From the NCBI RefSeq assembly GCF_018982885.2, contig NZ_CP081848.1, positions 3,100,001 through 3,164,000 of the forward strand: a stretch of 64,000 nucleotides of DNA, given 5' to 3'. A program made the translations under genes and the position numbers. The notes below the pieces were generated by a model, which worked only from the letters and a program-made list of their open reading frames with translations, was not told where the DNA came from and did not search any database. Shown here piece after piece: positions 27,632 to 36,902 of this stretch; positions within the stretch are counted from its first letter, which is position 1; the number at the start of each line of letters is the position of its first letter. The stretch is from Polymorphobacter megasporae. GTDB taxonomy: Bacteria > Pseudomonadota > Alphaproteobacteria > Sphingomonadales > Sphingomonadaceae.

Positions 27632-27763
27632 GCGGCGACGGTACGGTCATCGGGATCCCGGCGGTGACGGTAAATCAGGGACACGCAAAATTACCGGACA
27701 CGAACCGCGCGTATAGCATCAGCCCCACCAATTTGGCAGGGTTTATTGATCTTTGGATAGTGG

Positions 27764-30535
27764 TCAGCGCGACGGTGGCAGCGTGCCTTTCATGCCGGTC
27801 CACAGCGCGGCGTTGAAAGCGGCAGTGTCGAGCTTGTCTTCGCCCGAAAAGTCCTGCCCGGCCATCGCCTTCGCCCAATAGTCCGCGCTGCGTTCGGGGG
27901 CGAGGCTTGCCGGTCGCGCCGCCGCGACGCGCGTCGCCGGCTTTGGCAGGGCAGTCGCATCGAGCGTCGCCGGCCAGCGCGCGGTATAAGTCCACGGCGA
28001 CGTCAGCGCCGGATCGAACGCATCGGCCATCGGCAGCGCAAGACTGTCGTTCAACCCAAGCGCGGGCAGGTCGAGCAGCCGTTCGATCGTCTTGAGCAGA
28101 TTGACCGTCGTGTAGCGCGTCGACACCACCGCGCCGCGCCGGATGCCGGGGCCGATCAGCAGCGCCAGCGACCGGTGCGCGTCGACATGGTCGGCCCCGT
28201 TCTGCGCGTCGTCCTCGACAATGACGATCAGCGTGTCGCGGGCAGCGGGCGACGTCGCGACCGCCGCGACGACCCGCCCGATTGCATAGTCGTTGTCGGC
28301 GATCTGGCGGTCGGGCGTGTTGACCCCGTCGATCGCCTCGGCAAAGTCGCCGAAATGGTCGTGCGCAAGACGCAGCAGCGTCAGCCGCGGGGTCTGCCCG
28401 GCGGCGACGCGCGGCAGCCAATCGCGCTTCCATTCGTCGACCAGCCAATAATCGGGGAAGCCCTGGTCGAAGCTGCGGAAATACGGGTCGGTGACCGGCG
28501 CGAGCCGCGCATCCGCTGCCCACATCACCTGCAGCTTCTTTGCCGCCGGATCGCGTTCGCGCGGGATGCGGTTCGCCCCTGCCTTCTCGTCGTAGCGCGA
28601 CAGGTCGCCGTAAAAGCCGTAATTACGGACGCTCAGCCCCTTCCTGAGCGCTGCCGCCCACAGGGTCCCCGCTCCGGCTTCGCCGTCGGGCGCATCGGCG
28701 GCAGACAGGTCAGCGGTTCCGGCGAGCAGATCGGGATCGGCAGGAACATCGGGATTGGCCGCGTGGCGCGCTTCGGTCGGCAGCGCGACATTTACGAAGC
28801 GGTTGGTCCCCTCGGACTCGTATGCCAGCCCCTTGCCCGCATAGCCGACGGGCGTGACACGTTCGAGCATGTCGAGCGATCGCGCCTGGCTCGACCAACT
28901 CCACCCCGTTCCCGACACCTCGCCCGAATCGAAGAAACGGTCGAAGGTGACGAACTGGTGCGCGAGCCCGTGGTGGTTCGGTGTGATCGCCTGCGGGAAC
29001 AGCGCAAGCTTCGCATCGCCGTCGCCTGGGCGGAGGTCGCCGAGCACCTGGTCGTAGGTCCGGTTCTCCTTGACGATGTAGATGATGTTACGGATTCGCC
29101 CGCGCATCGCTGCCATCACAGCCTCGGCGCGCGCGGCCTTGGCGGGGGTCGGCGCGGCGAGGTTGGCGGTGACGCGCGCGGTCAGCCGCGCGAGTTCGGG
29201 CTTTGCGGGTGGCGGGAGCGTCAGCAGCGACCCGGTCTGGAGCTGGAGGACATATTGGCCCGACGCACGGCACGTCGCCTCGCCTGCCGGGGTCGTCGCG
29301 AAGCTCGCGCGGCACGCCCCTGGGTTCGGCCCCGGCAGCCCCTTGAAGTTCGCCACCGCCAGCCGCCCTCCCGCGACTGCGACCGCATCGGGATACCAGC
29401 CGGTCGGGACCATTCCGGCGAACGCTGCCGGAGTGCCCGATGGCTTTGCGAGCAGGGTCTTGAGATCGATCGCCGCGACCGCGTTGAAGCCGCCGAGCGT
29501 CACCCACAGCCGCCCGTCGCCGCCGAGCGCGAGCGCGTTGGGGTTGAGTCCCTTCGGCCGGGTCGCAGCGTGAGGCAACCCCGACAACGGATATTCGGCG
29601 ACTGACCGGCCGTCGGCGGCGAGCGCGATCAGTGTGTCGGCATTGTCGCCGGTCGCGAGGACCCGGCCATCGACAAGCGCGAGGAGCGCGGTCGGCTCGG
29701 CGATCGTTTTCGCGCGCGCAACGACGGCGAGCCGGTCGCCATCGACCGATATGCTCACGAGTTCACGGTCACGCGGCGACGACACCACCGCGCGGTTCGA
29801 CCCTGCCATCACGACGCGGAACGGATAGGTGCCGCCGGGAACGCCGCGCTGGGCCGGGTCGATCTTGCCGGGGCGGAGATCGATTTCGGCGATCACCTTA
29901 CGGCTTGTCGCGTCGACGAGGCTGAGCGAGTCGTTGAAGAAATTTGTCACCAGCAGCCGGTCGGCGGTCGCCCAGACAACCCCGGCGGCGGCGGGCTTGA
30001 CCCGTAGTCCCAGTCCTTCGGCGTGACCGAGCGCAATCGGGGCGCCGTCGGGAGCGAGCGCCTTGCCGTCCCACGCGAAGGTCACGACTGCGTCGGCGAC
30101 CCCCAGCGTCGCGGCGATGCGCTTGCCGTCGGGCGACCATGCCAGCCCGGCGAAGGTCGCGGGCAGCGGGACTTCGGCAATCTTCTCGGCGCCCTTGGGG
30201 CCGGGGCGAAAGATCATCAGCCGCTCTGTCGAATGAGCCTTGTCGGGCTTGCCGTCGGGCAGCGCCATCCCGTTGAACCCCGACGTCAGCAACGCGACGA
30301 GCGATCCGTCGGGTAATGCCGCCAACGCCGCCGGGTTGGTAATCGCGACCGACCCCGGCTTCCCGTCGAGCGTCCCGAGCGTCGTCAGCACCGCGCCCTT
30401 GGCAGCGAGCGGAGTGATCGCGAAGCCGCTCGGCGTCGGCGACGCATCGTCATCGGCATCGCGGGCGGCCCCGGGCGCGGCGGCGGCCGCGGCAATCATC
30501 AACACCGCAATCGATCCAGCCGCCCGCATGCTCAT
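27764..30535 (-). CDS. Secreted phosphoesterase with N-terminal beta-propeller
   Basis: 923 aa. Signal peptide about 1-24. Residues 40-450 are a YncE-like beta-propeller (AALPDGSLVALLTSGF, GLAWSPDGKRIAAT, TADRLLVTNFFNDSLSLVD, LALGGDGRLWVTLGGFN). Residues 470-840 are a phosphoesterase-family (acid phosphatase/phospholipase C) domain of the alkaline phosphatase superfamily: NIIYIVKENRTYDQVLGDL, GWSWSSQA, and VIVEDDAQNGADHVDAHRS for metal binding. It likely hydrolyses phosphate esters in the periplasm. No convincing Pho box was found directly upstream. Confidence 0.85.
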   Translation of the reverse strand: MSMRAAGSIAVLMIAAAAAAPGAARDADDDASPTPSGFAITPLAAKGAVLTTLGTLDGKPGSVAITNPAALAALPDGSLVALLTSGFNGMALPDGKPDKAHSTERLMIFRPGPKGAEKIAEVPLPATFAGLAWSPDGKRIAATLGVADAVVTFAWDGKALAPDGAPIALGHAEGLGLRVKPAAAGVVWATADRLLVTNFFNDSLSLVDATSRKVIAEIDLRPGKIDPAQRGVPGGTYPFRVVMAGSNRAVVSSPRDRELVSISVDGDRLAVVARAKTIAEPTALLALVDGRVLATGDNADTLIALAADGRSVAEYPLSGLPHAATRPKGLNPNALALGGDGRLWVTLGGFNAVAAIDLKTLLAKPSGTPAAFAGMVPTGWYPDAVAVAGGRLAVANFKGLPGPNPGACRASFATTPAGEATCRASGQYVLQLQTGSLLTLPPPAKPELARLTARVTANLAAPTPAKAARAEAVMAAMRGRIRNIIYIVKENRTYDQVLGDLRPGDGDAKLALFPQAITPNHHGLAHQFVTFDRFFDSGEVSGTGWSWSSQARSLDMLERVTPVGYAGKGLAYESEGTNRFVNVALPTEARHAANPDVPADPDLLAGTADLSAADAPDGEAGAGTLWAAALRKGLSVRNYGFYGDLSRYDEKAGANRIPRERDPAAKKLQVMWAADARLAPVTDPYFRSFDQGFPDYWLVDEWKRDWLPRVAAGQTPRLTLLRLAHDHFGDFAEAIDGVNTPDRQIADNDYAIGRVVAAVATSPAARDTLIVIVEDDAQNGADHVDAHRSLALLIGPGIRRGAVVSTRYTTVNLLKTIERLLDLPALGLNDSLALPMADAFDPALTSPWTYTARWPATLDATALPKPATRVAAARPASLAPERSADYWAKAMAGQDFSGEDKLDTAAFNAALWTGMKGTLPPSR

Positions 30536-30582
30536 CCCCTACGATTATCGTCGCAGTCATAATCGACCGTCGCCAAACGCGA

Positions 30583-30610
30583 AATGCCGGCCGCGCGAGC
30601 GACCGGCATT
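30583..30610 (-). terminator. Hairpin after the UrcA gene
   Basis: AATGCCGG (30583-30590) and CCGGCATT (30603-30610) form a perfect 8-bp stem with a 12-base loop, 25 bp downstream of the UrcA stop on the minus strand and upstream of the phosphoesterase start. No U-run follows, so efficiency is uncertain. Confidence 0.5.
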
Positions 30611-30634
30611 ACTGCGCGTCTGTGACGGTTTGGC

Positions 30635-30982
30635 TCAGCCGACGGTGCGGCGATCCGAAGCGGCGGCGACGACCTTGGGCTTGGCCGAGTCGAGCGCAAC
30701 GCGGACACAGCGGCTCTCGTCCTTCATCGACTGGACATCGATGTTGCCGGTCGCGCAGACCGCGCGTGCGGCGTGCTTGATGCGGTTGTTCAGAATCTGG
30801 CGGCCCTGCGTGCTGGCGAGATCGAGGTCGGCGTAGCTGACATTCTGGCTGCGCGCGGTATCGTAGATGCTGCCGGCATGGGCCGGGGCGGTCGCTCCGA
30901 CGAGGCAGAGCCCGGCGCAAAGAGCGGTGCCGACGGTGCCGAGGACGGTGCGAGCGATGATCGAGTTGGAGGCGGTGAACAT
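30635..30982 (-). CDS. UrcA family protein
   Basis: 115 aa. Signal peptide ending in AHA at about residue 37, then SIYDTARSQNVSYADLDLASTQGRQILNNRIKHAARAVC, the UrcA-family core with two conserved cysteines (AVCAT and SRCVRVALD). These small periplasmic proteins are frequent in sphingomonads and of unknown function. The start at 30982 is chosen because a GGGAGAAAG site precedes it; a longer frame from 31033 would mask the signal peptide. The 216 bp upstream are A+T-rich, with a TCCACCA/TGGTGGA inverted repeat at 31149-31167. Confidence 0.85.
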   Translation of the reverse strand: MFTASNSIIARTVLGTVGTALCAGLCLVGATAPAHAGSIYDTARSQNVSYADLDLASTQGRQILNNRIKHAARAVCATGNIDVQSMKDESRCVRVALDSAKPKVVAAASDRRTVG

Positions 30983-31198
30983 GGTCTTTCTCCCTTTTGC
31001 CGGGGCGACCGATGATCCGGCGTCCCATGCCAAGGGCTTTGCACAGGCCGTGCCAAGTGACTCGTGAACAAGCTTCTCAATGACTTAGACATCTTCATCG
31101 TTGGATTTGGCAAAACGCACGATGAATGAAGACCATTATTCGGTAAGTTCCACCAGAATTTGGTGGATCCTAATTATCGCGCCGCCGACCCGATCGGC

Positions 31199-32059
31199 TC
31201 AGCCGCGAAAACGCCGGATCAGCGAACTCGTATCCTGCCGCCGCCCGCCCATCGCCTGGACGTCGCCGTAGAATTGATCGACCAGCGCGGTCGCCGGGAG
31301 CGAGATGCCGAGCCGCTTCGCCTCGTCGAGCACCAGCCCGAGGTCCTTGCGCATCCAGTCGACCGCGAAGCCGAAATCAAACTCGCCTTTGGCCATCGTG
31401 CCGGCGCGATTGTCCATCTGCCAGCTTTGTGCCGCGCCTTTGCCGATGACGTCGATCACCGCGGGTGCATCGAGTCCCGCCGACAGCGCGAAGTGCATCG
31501 CCTCGGCGAGCCCCTCGAGGACCCCGGCGATGGCGATCTGGTTGACCATCTTGGTCAGCTGCCCGCTCCCCGCCGATCCCATCAGCCCGGACCGCTTGGC
31601 GTAGGCGGCCATGACGGGCTCGGCTGCGGCAAATGCTTCCGCGCTGCCGCCGCACATGATCGTCAGCGCGCCGTTGACCGCCCCCGCCTGCCCGCCCGAC
31701 ACCGGCGCATCGAGAACAAGAATATCGCCACGCGCTGCCGCCAGTTCGCGGGCAATCGACGCCGACACGGTGGTATGGTCGACGTAGAGCGCGCCGGGAG
31801 TCATTGCCGCGATCGCGCCGTCGGTGCCGAGCGTGACTTCGCGGAGATCGTCGTCGTTGCCAACGCAGGTGAACACGGCATCGGCCCCCGCCGCCGCGAG
31901 CTCCGGCGTCGCAGCCGACTTGCCCCTGTACTCGGCGACCCACGCGTCGGCCTTGGCGGCGGTGCGGTTATAGACAGTGACCTCGTGCCCGGCGGCGGCG
32001 AGATGCCCCGCCATCGGATAACCCATGACGCCAAGGCCGATGAATGCGATTTTGCTCAT
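31199..32059 (-). CDS. 3-hydroxyisobutyrate dehydrogenase family oxidoreductase
   Basis: 286 aa. N-terminal Rossmann motif IAFIGLGVMGYPMAGHLAAAGHEVTVYNRT, then DAPVSGGQAGAVNGALTIMCGG and the catalytic Lys in KMVNQIAIAGVLEGLAEAM, with the C-terminal helical domain of beta-hydroxyacid dehydrogenases. The exact substrate (3-hydroxyisobutyrate, tartronate semialdehyde or a related acid) is not decidable. It starts at MSKIAFIG, not the upstream ATG at 32095. It lies 47 bp downstream of the 212-aa secreted protein gene. Confidence 0.9.
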   Translation of the reverse strand: MSKIAFIGLGVMGYPMAGHLAAAGHEVTVYNRTAAKADAWVAEYRGKSAATPELAAAGADAVFTCVGNDDDLREVTLGTDGAIAAMTPGALYVDHTTVSASIARELAAARGDILVLDAPVSGGQAGAVNGALTIMCGGSAEAFAAAEPVMAAYAKRSGLMGSAGSGQLTKMVNQIAIAGVLEGLAEAMHFALSAGLDAPAVIDVIGKGAAQSWQMDNRAGTMAKGEFDFGFAVDWMRKDLGLVLDEAKRLGISLPATALVDQFYGDVQAMGGRRQDTSSLIRRFRG

Positions 32060-32106
32060 GCGACGGCTGTTAACCGAGCGCGCGGCGTCCTGCACCTGCT
32101 TTCAGG

Positions 32107-32745
32107 TCAGTCGGGCTCGATGTCGCGGTTGGCGTTCATCCGGACATAGCCCTTGTCGACGATGCGGAAGGCGGTCTTGGGCACGACGGTGTCGATCGAC
32201 GTCACGCGCCAGATCGCGCCACCGCCGGGAGCGATGACCAGCGGCAAGTGGTATTCGGTGCTCCAGCAGATGCGCGTCGTCCGTTGCCCCTCGACGAGGT
32301 CGTACCAGCGGCACGCAGCGAACGGCTTCGGCGCGCCCGCCGGGGCCTTGCCGGGGCCGAGCATATACGCGCCCTTGGGATGCCGCAGGCCGTGCCCGAG
32401 GTCGAACCAGTCGGTGAAATTGCCGAGCCGGTAGAGGTTGGCGCGGTCGATCGTCGTGACGATCCGCTTGCGGTTGTCGACGATGATCATGCGAAAATCG
32501 ATGCCGTCGGCGGCGTGCGCGACATAAGTTTCGACCAGGCCGTCGGTGACGCGCTTGAGCTGCTTGTCGCGGTCGCGCCAGACTTCGAGGTGATGGACCG
32601 CGAGGCCGGTGCCATAGTCGGTGTGGAAGTGGAGCATCGCGGGCTCCCCGCCAGTGGCGAAGACCGTCTCGAACTTCTGGCTCGGCGCGGGGTGCGGTGC
32701 CGCCGCCGTCAGGGCGACGGCGGCGAGCAATAGGTACAAACGCAT
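32107..32745 (-). CDS. Secreted hypothetical protein downstream of the phosphatase lipoprotein
   Basis: 212 aa with a signal peptide at about 1-16 (MRLYLLLAAVALTAAA). The body (FETVFATGGEPAMLHFHTDYG; WFDLGHGLRHPKGAYMLGPG; WRVTSIDTVVPKTAFRIVDKGY) shows mixed beta-rich sequence with two cysteines. I do not recognise a family. It follows the phosphatase gene by 18 bp on the same strand, so it probably belongs to its transcription unit and may be phosphate-regulated. Confidence 0.7.
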   Translation of the reverse strand: MRLYLLLAAVALTAAAPHPAPSQKFETVFATGGEPAMLHFHTDYGTGLAVHHLEVWRDRDKQLKRVTDGLVETYVAHAADGIDFRMIIVDNRKRIVTTIDRANLYRLGNFTDWFDLGHGLRHPKGAYMLGPGKAPAGAPKPFAACRWYDLVEGQRTTRICWSTEYHLPLVIAPGGGAIWRVTSIDTVVPKTAFRIVDKGYVRMNANRDIEPD

Positions 32746-32763
32746 ACTCTTTACTGACCTGTT

Positions 32764-34917
32764 TTACTTGCGAACCGCCGCCGCCGAGTCGAAGTAGCGG
32801 TAGGTCTTGCCGTCGACCGCGAGGTCCTTGACCGCGAGGTTGATCGAGTACGTCCCGGCAGTCCGTGTCGTGTCGCGCGTTGCGCCGGTCGGATCGGTTG
32901 GCAGCTCGAACGCCAGCCCCGTCGCGGTCGACGCGGCAACCGTCGTCGGCGTCACCGTCGGCTTCGTCCCGCTCAGCGGCGTGACCAGCGCCTCGTTGAG
33001 GATGCGCCCATCGGCGTTCGGCAGCGAGACGCCGAGCAGGTAGGCGACGGTCGGGGCGACGTCGACGTTACCCGACGGGTTGGTCACCGCCCCGGCCGTG
33101 AACGACGGACCGTTGGCGATTAGCGTATTGTGGACGTCGGTGGTGCCGAAGCTGCCGTGCATGCCGCGCTGGCCGCCGGTGCTCTCGAACTCGATCCCGG
33201 GCTTGCCCTGGACGCTGACGGTGTCGTCCCACGCGAAGGAGACGACGACGTCGGGCTGGCCGTTGTTCTGGCGGGTGCCGTTCTCGAGGTTGACCTGCGC
33301 CATCGTCAGCGTGCCCGGTATCGCTCCGTAGCGGCTGTCGACGAAGATCGCGCCGTATTCCTCACGCTGCTGGAGCGTCTTGACGAGGCGCTGGATGACC
33401 GCCGGATCATGGCCGGGGACGTAGAAGTAGTCCGACCCGCCATTTGCCGCGACGACGATGCCGCCGGCCGGCAGGCTACCTGGTGCGGGTACCTTGAAGC
33501 TGGCGATCGGCGTCGGCAGCGTCGCGCTGATCGACTGGTACTTGGTGTTCGCCGCGCCACACAGGGCACCGCTCGCGTCGTTCTTGACCGGCACCGTTGC
33601 CGCGCCCGTCGCGCTCAGGCCGTACATCGCGCTCGTCACGCAGCCGCTGCCGTCATACGCGGCGAAACCGCGATACGTCAGCAGGTCGGCCGAGCGGACG
33701 TCGCCCGAGAACGAGAAGCCGGTGCTCGACGCCGCACCGAGCGCCGCAGCGCTGGTGCCGCTCGTCGCACCGTTGACCGGCGCACCGTTCGGCGCGGTCG
33801 CCGACGGCGTGATCGCCCGCAGCGGATAGAGCGCCAGCGGACCCGAGACGGTCGAGTGGCCGTGGTCGGAGACGACGATGATGTTGGTCGTCTTGTCGAT
33901 GCCCTGCGCCTTGAGCGCCGCCATCAGTTCGCCGAGGCGCGCATCCTGCGAGCGCAGGCCCGCCTTGACGTTGGCCGTGCCCGGACCATAGCCGTGCTCG
34001 ACGTTGTCGGGGGTCCGGAACCAGATCAGCGACAGCATCGGCTTCTTGTTCGGCAGGATATAATTGGCGAACACCGACATCATGTACTTGTTCGCCGCGT
34101 CCTCGGGGGCGCCCTGCGTCGTGTCGGTCGAATCGCGGGCGGGAACCGTCAGCGCGCCGGCGGGGTCGTACGCCGTCGTGTTGAAGGTGATGTAGCCGGC
34201 GCGCGCGGTCGGGTTGCCGTTCGTCGCCGACAGCGTGACGAGGTCGGTGCCGGTGTAATCCTTGGTCACGTTGAGCGGCAGCGCGATGTTCGCGTTCTGC
34301 AGTTCGGTCACGAGGAGCCGCGGCTTGACGGTATTCTCGTCGAGGAAATAGCCGCCCTTGCCGAGATCCTGAAGATACGCCGCGCCGCTCTTGCCGATCG
34401 TCGCGGTGACCAGACCGGCGCCCTGCGCGGCGGCGAACAGGTTCTTCACCAGCAGCAGCTGGCCGCTGTAATACGTGTTGAGCGTCGTCAGGACCTGATA
34501 ATCTTCGGTGAACACCGGGTCGACATAGTCCTGCGCGGTGCCACCGGCGGCGAGCCCGACCGGGATCGTGTTGCCGGTCCCCTGCGGGGGCGTCCAGAAG
34601 GTGTTGCCGTAGAAGCCCGAGGTTTTCGGGAACGATCCGGTCGCGAACGACGACGAGTTCATCATCGTGAAGGTCGGATACGTCGAGTGGTTGTCGTTGA
34701 ACGCTGCGCCAGCCGCCTTCAACGCGGCGAGGTTCGGCGTGTCGGTGGTGTTGACGTCGTCGGGGCGGAGGCCGTCCCAGACCATGATGATCGTCCGCGT
34801 CGCGGCGAGCGGCGTCGGGCCGGTCGGTGCTACGGTGGTCGGCGACGAGTTGTCGTTACAACCCGCGACCAGGCTGCCCGCGGCAACCAGAGCAACGATG
34901 GCTTGGATCAGTTTCAC
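32764..34917 (-). CDS. Alkaline-phosphatase-superfamily (type I phosphodiesterase-like) lipoprotein
   Basis: 717 aa. Lipobox SLVAGC with Cys20, so lipid-anchored. Residues 42-650 are an AP-superfamily domain: metal-binding VWDGLRPDDV, nucleophile region THR in STYPTFTMMNSSSFATGSFP, and metal-binding VVSDHGHST in the middle of the fold; DGRI and the C-terminal tail follow. It is most like nucleotide pyrophosphatase/phosphodiesterases. A Pho-box-like repeat lies about 75 bp upstream. The substrate is unknown. Confidence 0.88.
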   Translation of the reverse strand: MKLIQAIVALVAAGSLVAGCNDNSSPTTVAPTGPTPLAATRTIIMVWDGLRPDDVNTTDTPNLAALKAAGAAFNDNHSTYPTFTMMNSSSFATGSFPKTSGFYGNTFWTPPQGTGNTIPVGLAAGGTAQDYVDPVFTEDYQVLTTLNTYYSGQLLLVKNLFAAAQGAGLVTATIGKSGAAYLQDLGKGGYFLDENTVKPRLLVTELQNANIALPLNVTKDYTGTDLVTLSATNGNPTARAGYITFNTTAYDPAGALTVPARDSTDTTQGAPEDAANKYMMSVFANYILPNKKPMLSLIWFRTPDNVEHGYGPGTANVKAGLRSQDARLGELMAALKAQGIDKTTNIIVVSDHGHSTVSGPLALYPLRAITPSATAPNGAPVNGATSGTSAAALGAASSTGFSFSGDVRSADLLTYRGFAAYDGSGCVTSAMYGLSATGAATVPVKNDASGALCGAANTKYQSISATLPTPIASFKVPAPGSLPAGGIVVAANGGSDYFYVPGHDPAVIQRLVKTLQQREEYGAIFVDSRYGAIPGTLTMAQVNLENGTRQNNGQPDVVVSFAWDDTVSVQGKPGIEFESTGGQRGMHGSFGTTDVHNTLIANGPSFTAGAVTNPSGNVDVAPTVAYLLGVSLPNADGRILNEALVTPLSGTKPTVTPTTVAASTATGLAFELPTDPTGATRDTTRTAGTYSINLAVKDLAVDGKTYRYFDSAAAVRK

Positions 34918-34991
34918 GGTCAGGAAGCCCCCCTAGACAATAAATCGAGCGTCAACCCGATGCAGCGATCTGGCGGGCTTTAAGGATGGCA

Positions 34992-35009
34992 TGTGACGGT
35001 GTGATGACG
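34992..35009 (-). promoter_or_regulatory. Pho-box-like direct repeat upstream of the phosphatase lipoprotein
   Basis: Minus-strand CGTCATC and CGTCACA are spaced 11 bp apart (4-bp spacer), the same arrangement as at 19276-19304. The repeat ends 75 bp before the start of the AP-superfamily gene, a plausible PhoB site. Confidence 0.55.
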
Positions 35010-35108
35010 CTGGCTTGCGGCGGCCACTTGCGGCGGCTACGCCGGGCGGCTTCCGCCGGTCGCACCGGGCCGCTGGCAAAACTCCGCCGTCCCCGCTAAG
35101 CGCGGCGC

Positions 35109-36347
35109 ATGACCGCACTCGACGCCGCCCTGCCCCTGCCGATCGATTATGCCGACGTCCTCGCTGCGCGCGTGGCGATCGGCGACGCGGTGATCCGCAC
35201 GCCCTGCCTCCACAGCCGGACGCTGTCGGAGATGACCGGGGCCGAGGTGTGGCTCAAGTTCGAGAACCTCCAGTTCACCGCCGCCTACAAGGAGCGCGGC
35301 GCGCTCAACAAACTTCTGTCGCTGACCGAGGAGCAGCGCCTGCGTGGCGTCATCGCGGCGTCGGCGGGCAACCACGCGCAGGGCCTCGCGTATCACGCCA
35401 AGCGCCTCGGCATTCCGACGACGATCGTCATGCCGCGCCACGCACCCGCCGTGAAAGTCCGCCAGACCGAGGGGCACGGCGCGAGCGTCATCCTCCACGG
35501 CGAGAGCTTCGACGACGCCGCCGCGCACGCCCACAAGCTGACGATCGAGCGTCACCTGACCTATGTCCCGCCGTTCGACGACGCGCTGATCATGGCGGGA
35601 CAGGGCACCGTCGCGCTCGAGATGCTCGAGGACGTGCCGCAGCTCGACACGCTGATCGTGCCGATCGGCGGCGGCGGGCTGATTTCGGGGATGGCGACGG
35701 TCGCCAAGGCATTGAAGCCTGACATGATGGTCGTCGGCGTCGAGGCTGAACTGTACCCGTCGATGTACGCCAAGCTCAACGGCCAGACGATGCCGTGCGA
35801 TGGCGACACGCTCGCCGAGGGCATCGCGGTCAAGGTGCCGGGCGAGCTGACCTTCCGCGTCGTGCAGGCGCTCGTCGATGATATCCTGCTGGTCGGCGAG
35901 CGCGATCTCGAACGCGCGGTGTCGCTGCTGCTGACGATCGAGAAGACCGTCGTCGAGGGTGCCGGCGCGGCGGGACTCGCGGCGCTGCTCGCGCACGGCC
36001 AGGCGTTCCGCGGGCGCAAGGTCGGGCTGGTGCTGTGCGGCGGCAACATCGACACCCGGCTGCTGGCGAACGTCCTGCTGCGCGACCTTGCGCGGTCGGG
36101 GCGGCTGGCGCGGCTGCGGATCCGGCTCAAGGACCGCCCGGGGCAGTTGTTCGAAGTCGCGCGGGTGTTCGACCGGCTCCAGGTCAACATCCTCGAAGTC
36201 TACCACCAGCGCGTGTTCACCACCCTCCCCGCCAAGGGCCTGATCACCGAGATCGAGTGCGAGACGCGCGACCGCGACCATCTCGACCGGCTGGTCGAAG
36301 CACTGCGCGCAGCGGGCTATGATGTGCGACAAGTCGAACTGGATTAG
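35109..36347 (+). CDS. ilvA: Threonine ammonia-lyase (threonine dehydratase) with ACT domain
   Basis: 412 aa. PLP-binding Lys in QFTAAYKERGALNKL, the Gly-rich phosphate cup GGGGLISGMATVAKAL, and SAGNHAQG. The C-terminal 85 residues (RIRLKDRPGQLFEVARVF) form an ACT domain for allosteric control. It deaminates threonine to 2-oxobutyrate; biosynthetic versus catabolic roles are not decidable from sequence alone. Monocistronic, divergent from the phosphatase gene. Confidence 0.93.
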   Translation: MTALDAALPLPIDYADVLAARVAIGDAVIRTPCLHSRTLSEMTGAEVWLKFENLQFTAAYKERGALNKLLSLTEEQRLRGVIAASAGNHAQGLAYHAKRLGIPTTIVMPRHAPAVKVRQTEGHGASVILHGESFDDAAAHAHKLTIERHLTYVPPFDDALIMAGQGTVALEMLEDVPQLDTLIVPIGGGGLISGMATVAKALKPDMMVVGVEAELYPSMYAKLNGQTMPCDGDTLAEGIAVKVPGELTFRVVQALVDDILLVGERDLERAVSLLLTIEKTVVEGAGAAGLAALLAHGQAFRGRKVGLVLCGGNIDTRLLANVLLRDLARSGRLARLRIRLKDRPGQLFEVARVFDRLQVNILEVYHQRVFTTLPAKGLITEIECETRDRDHLDRLVEALRAAGYDVRQVELD

Positions 36348-36422
36348 CGCTGATCACTCACGACAACTTTCGCGGCGGACGGTTAGCTTGTCTTCTGCTT
36401 ATGATGACATTACGATATCGCA

Positions 36423-36818
36423 ATGATCGGCATTGTTGTCGCTTTGGCACTGGTTACCGCGCCGAATAAGCCTGCGCAGAGGGCGGAAGACTGTTATCAT
36501 AAGACCGATAGTCATGTTGCTGAAGCAGCATGTGAATCTATGAAGGCTGATGGAGCGTCGCGTAAGCTTCAACGCTATTATCGTCAGGTTTTTCGAGCTG
36601 CAGCCGAATTCTCCAAAACTACGTCGACGATATCGTTTACAAAGCAGATTCAGCGAAACCAGGCTCGATGGAGCTTATGGGCAGCCGACGAATGTCGGCT
36701 TGAGGGCGAAGTCACGATGGGAAGCGCTGCGATTACGATCGAGCCAATCTGTCGCCAACGTCTCTCCGCACAACGACTGACTGAACTTAAATCCATCGGG
36801 GCGAGCTTTTTGCGCTGA
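36423..36818 (+). CDS. LprI-like (DUF1311) small protein in A+T-richer DNA
   Basis: 131 aa. The N-terminal hydrophobic stretch (MIGIVVALALVTAP) may be a short signal sequence. The C-terminal half QRNQARWSLWAADECRLEG, then CRQRLSAQRLTEL, fits the lysozyme-inhibitor LprI/DUF1311 pattern (W-x-C spaced from a second C with RxxxL); four cysteines are present. Base composition and codon choice (many A/T third positions) differ sharply from neighbours, suggesting recent acquisition. Role as a lysozyme inhibitor is an inference. Confidence 0.65.
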   Translation: MIGIVVALALVTAPNKPAQRAEDCYHKTDSHVAEAACESMKADGASRKLQRYYRQVFRAAAEFSKTTSTISFTKQIQRNQARWSLWAADECRLEGEVTMGSAAITIEPICRQRLSAQRLTELKSIGASFLR

Positions 36819-36902
36819 CTGGCTGATCGGTAGATGATCCGAGGCCGCTATTGACCCGCACTTTCCCCTACCGATTTGGCGCTGCGTGCCGCATATTAAG
36901 GC

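Noticed and set aside
33130-34983. 617-aa open frame antisense to the phosphatase lipoprotein
   Set aside because: Composition-driven shadow; the opposite strand encodes a complete AP-superfamily protein with lipobox and metal motifs.
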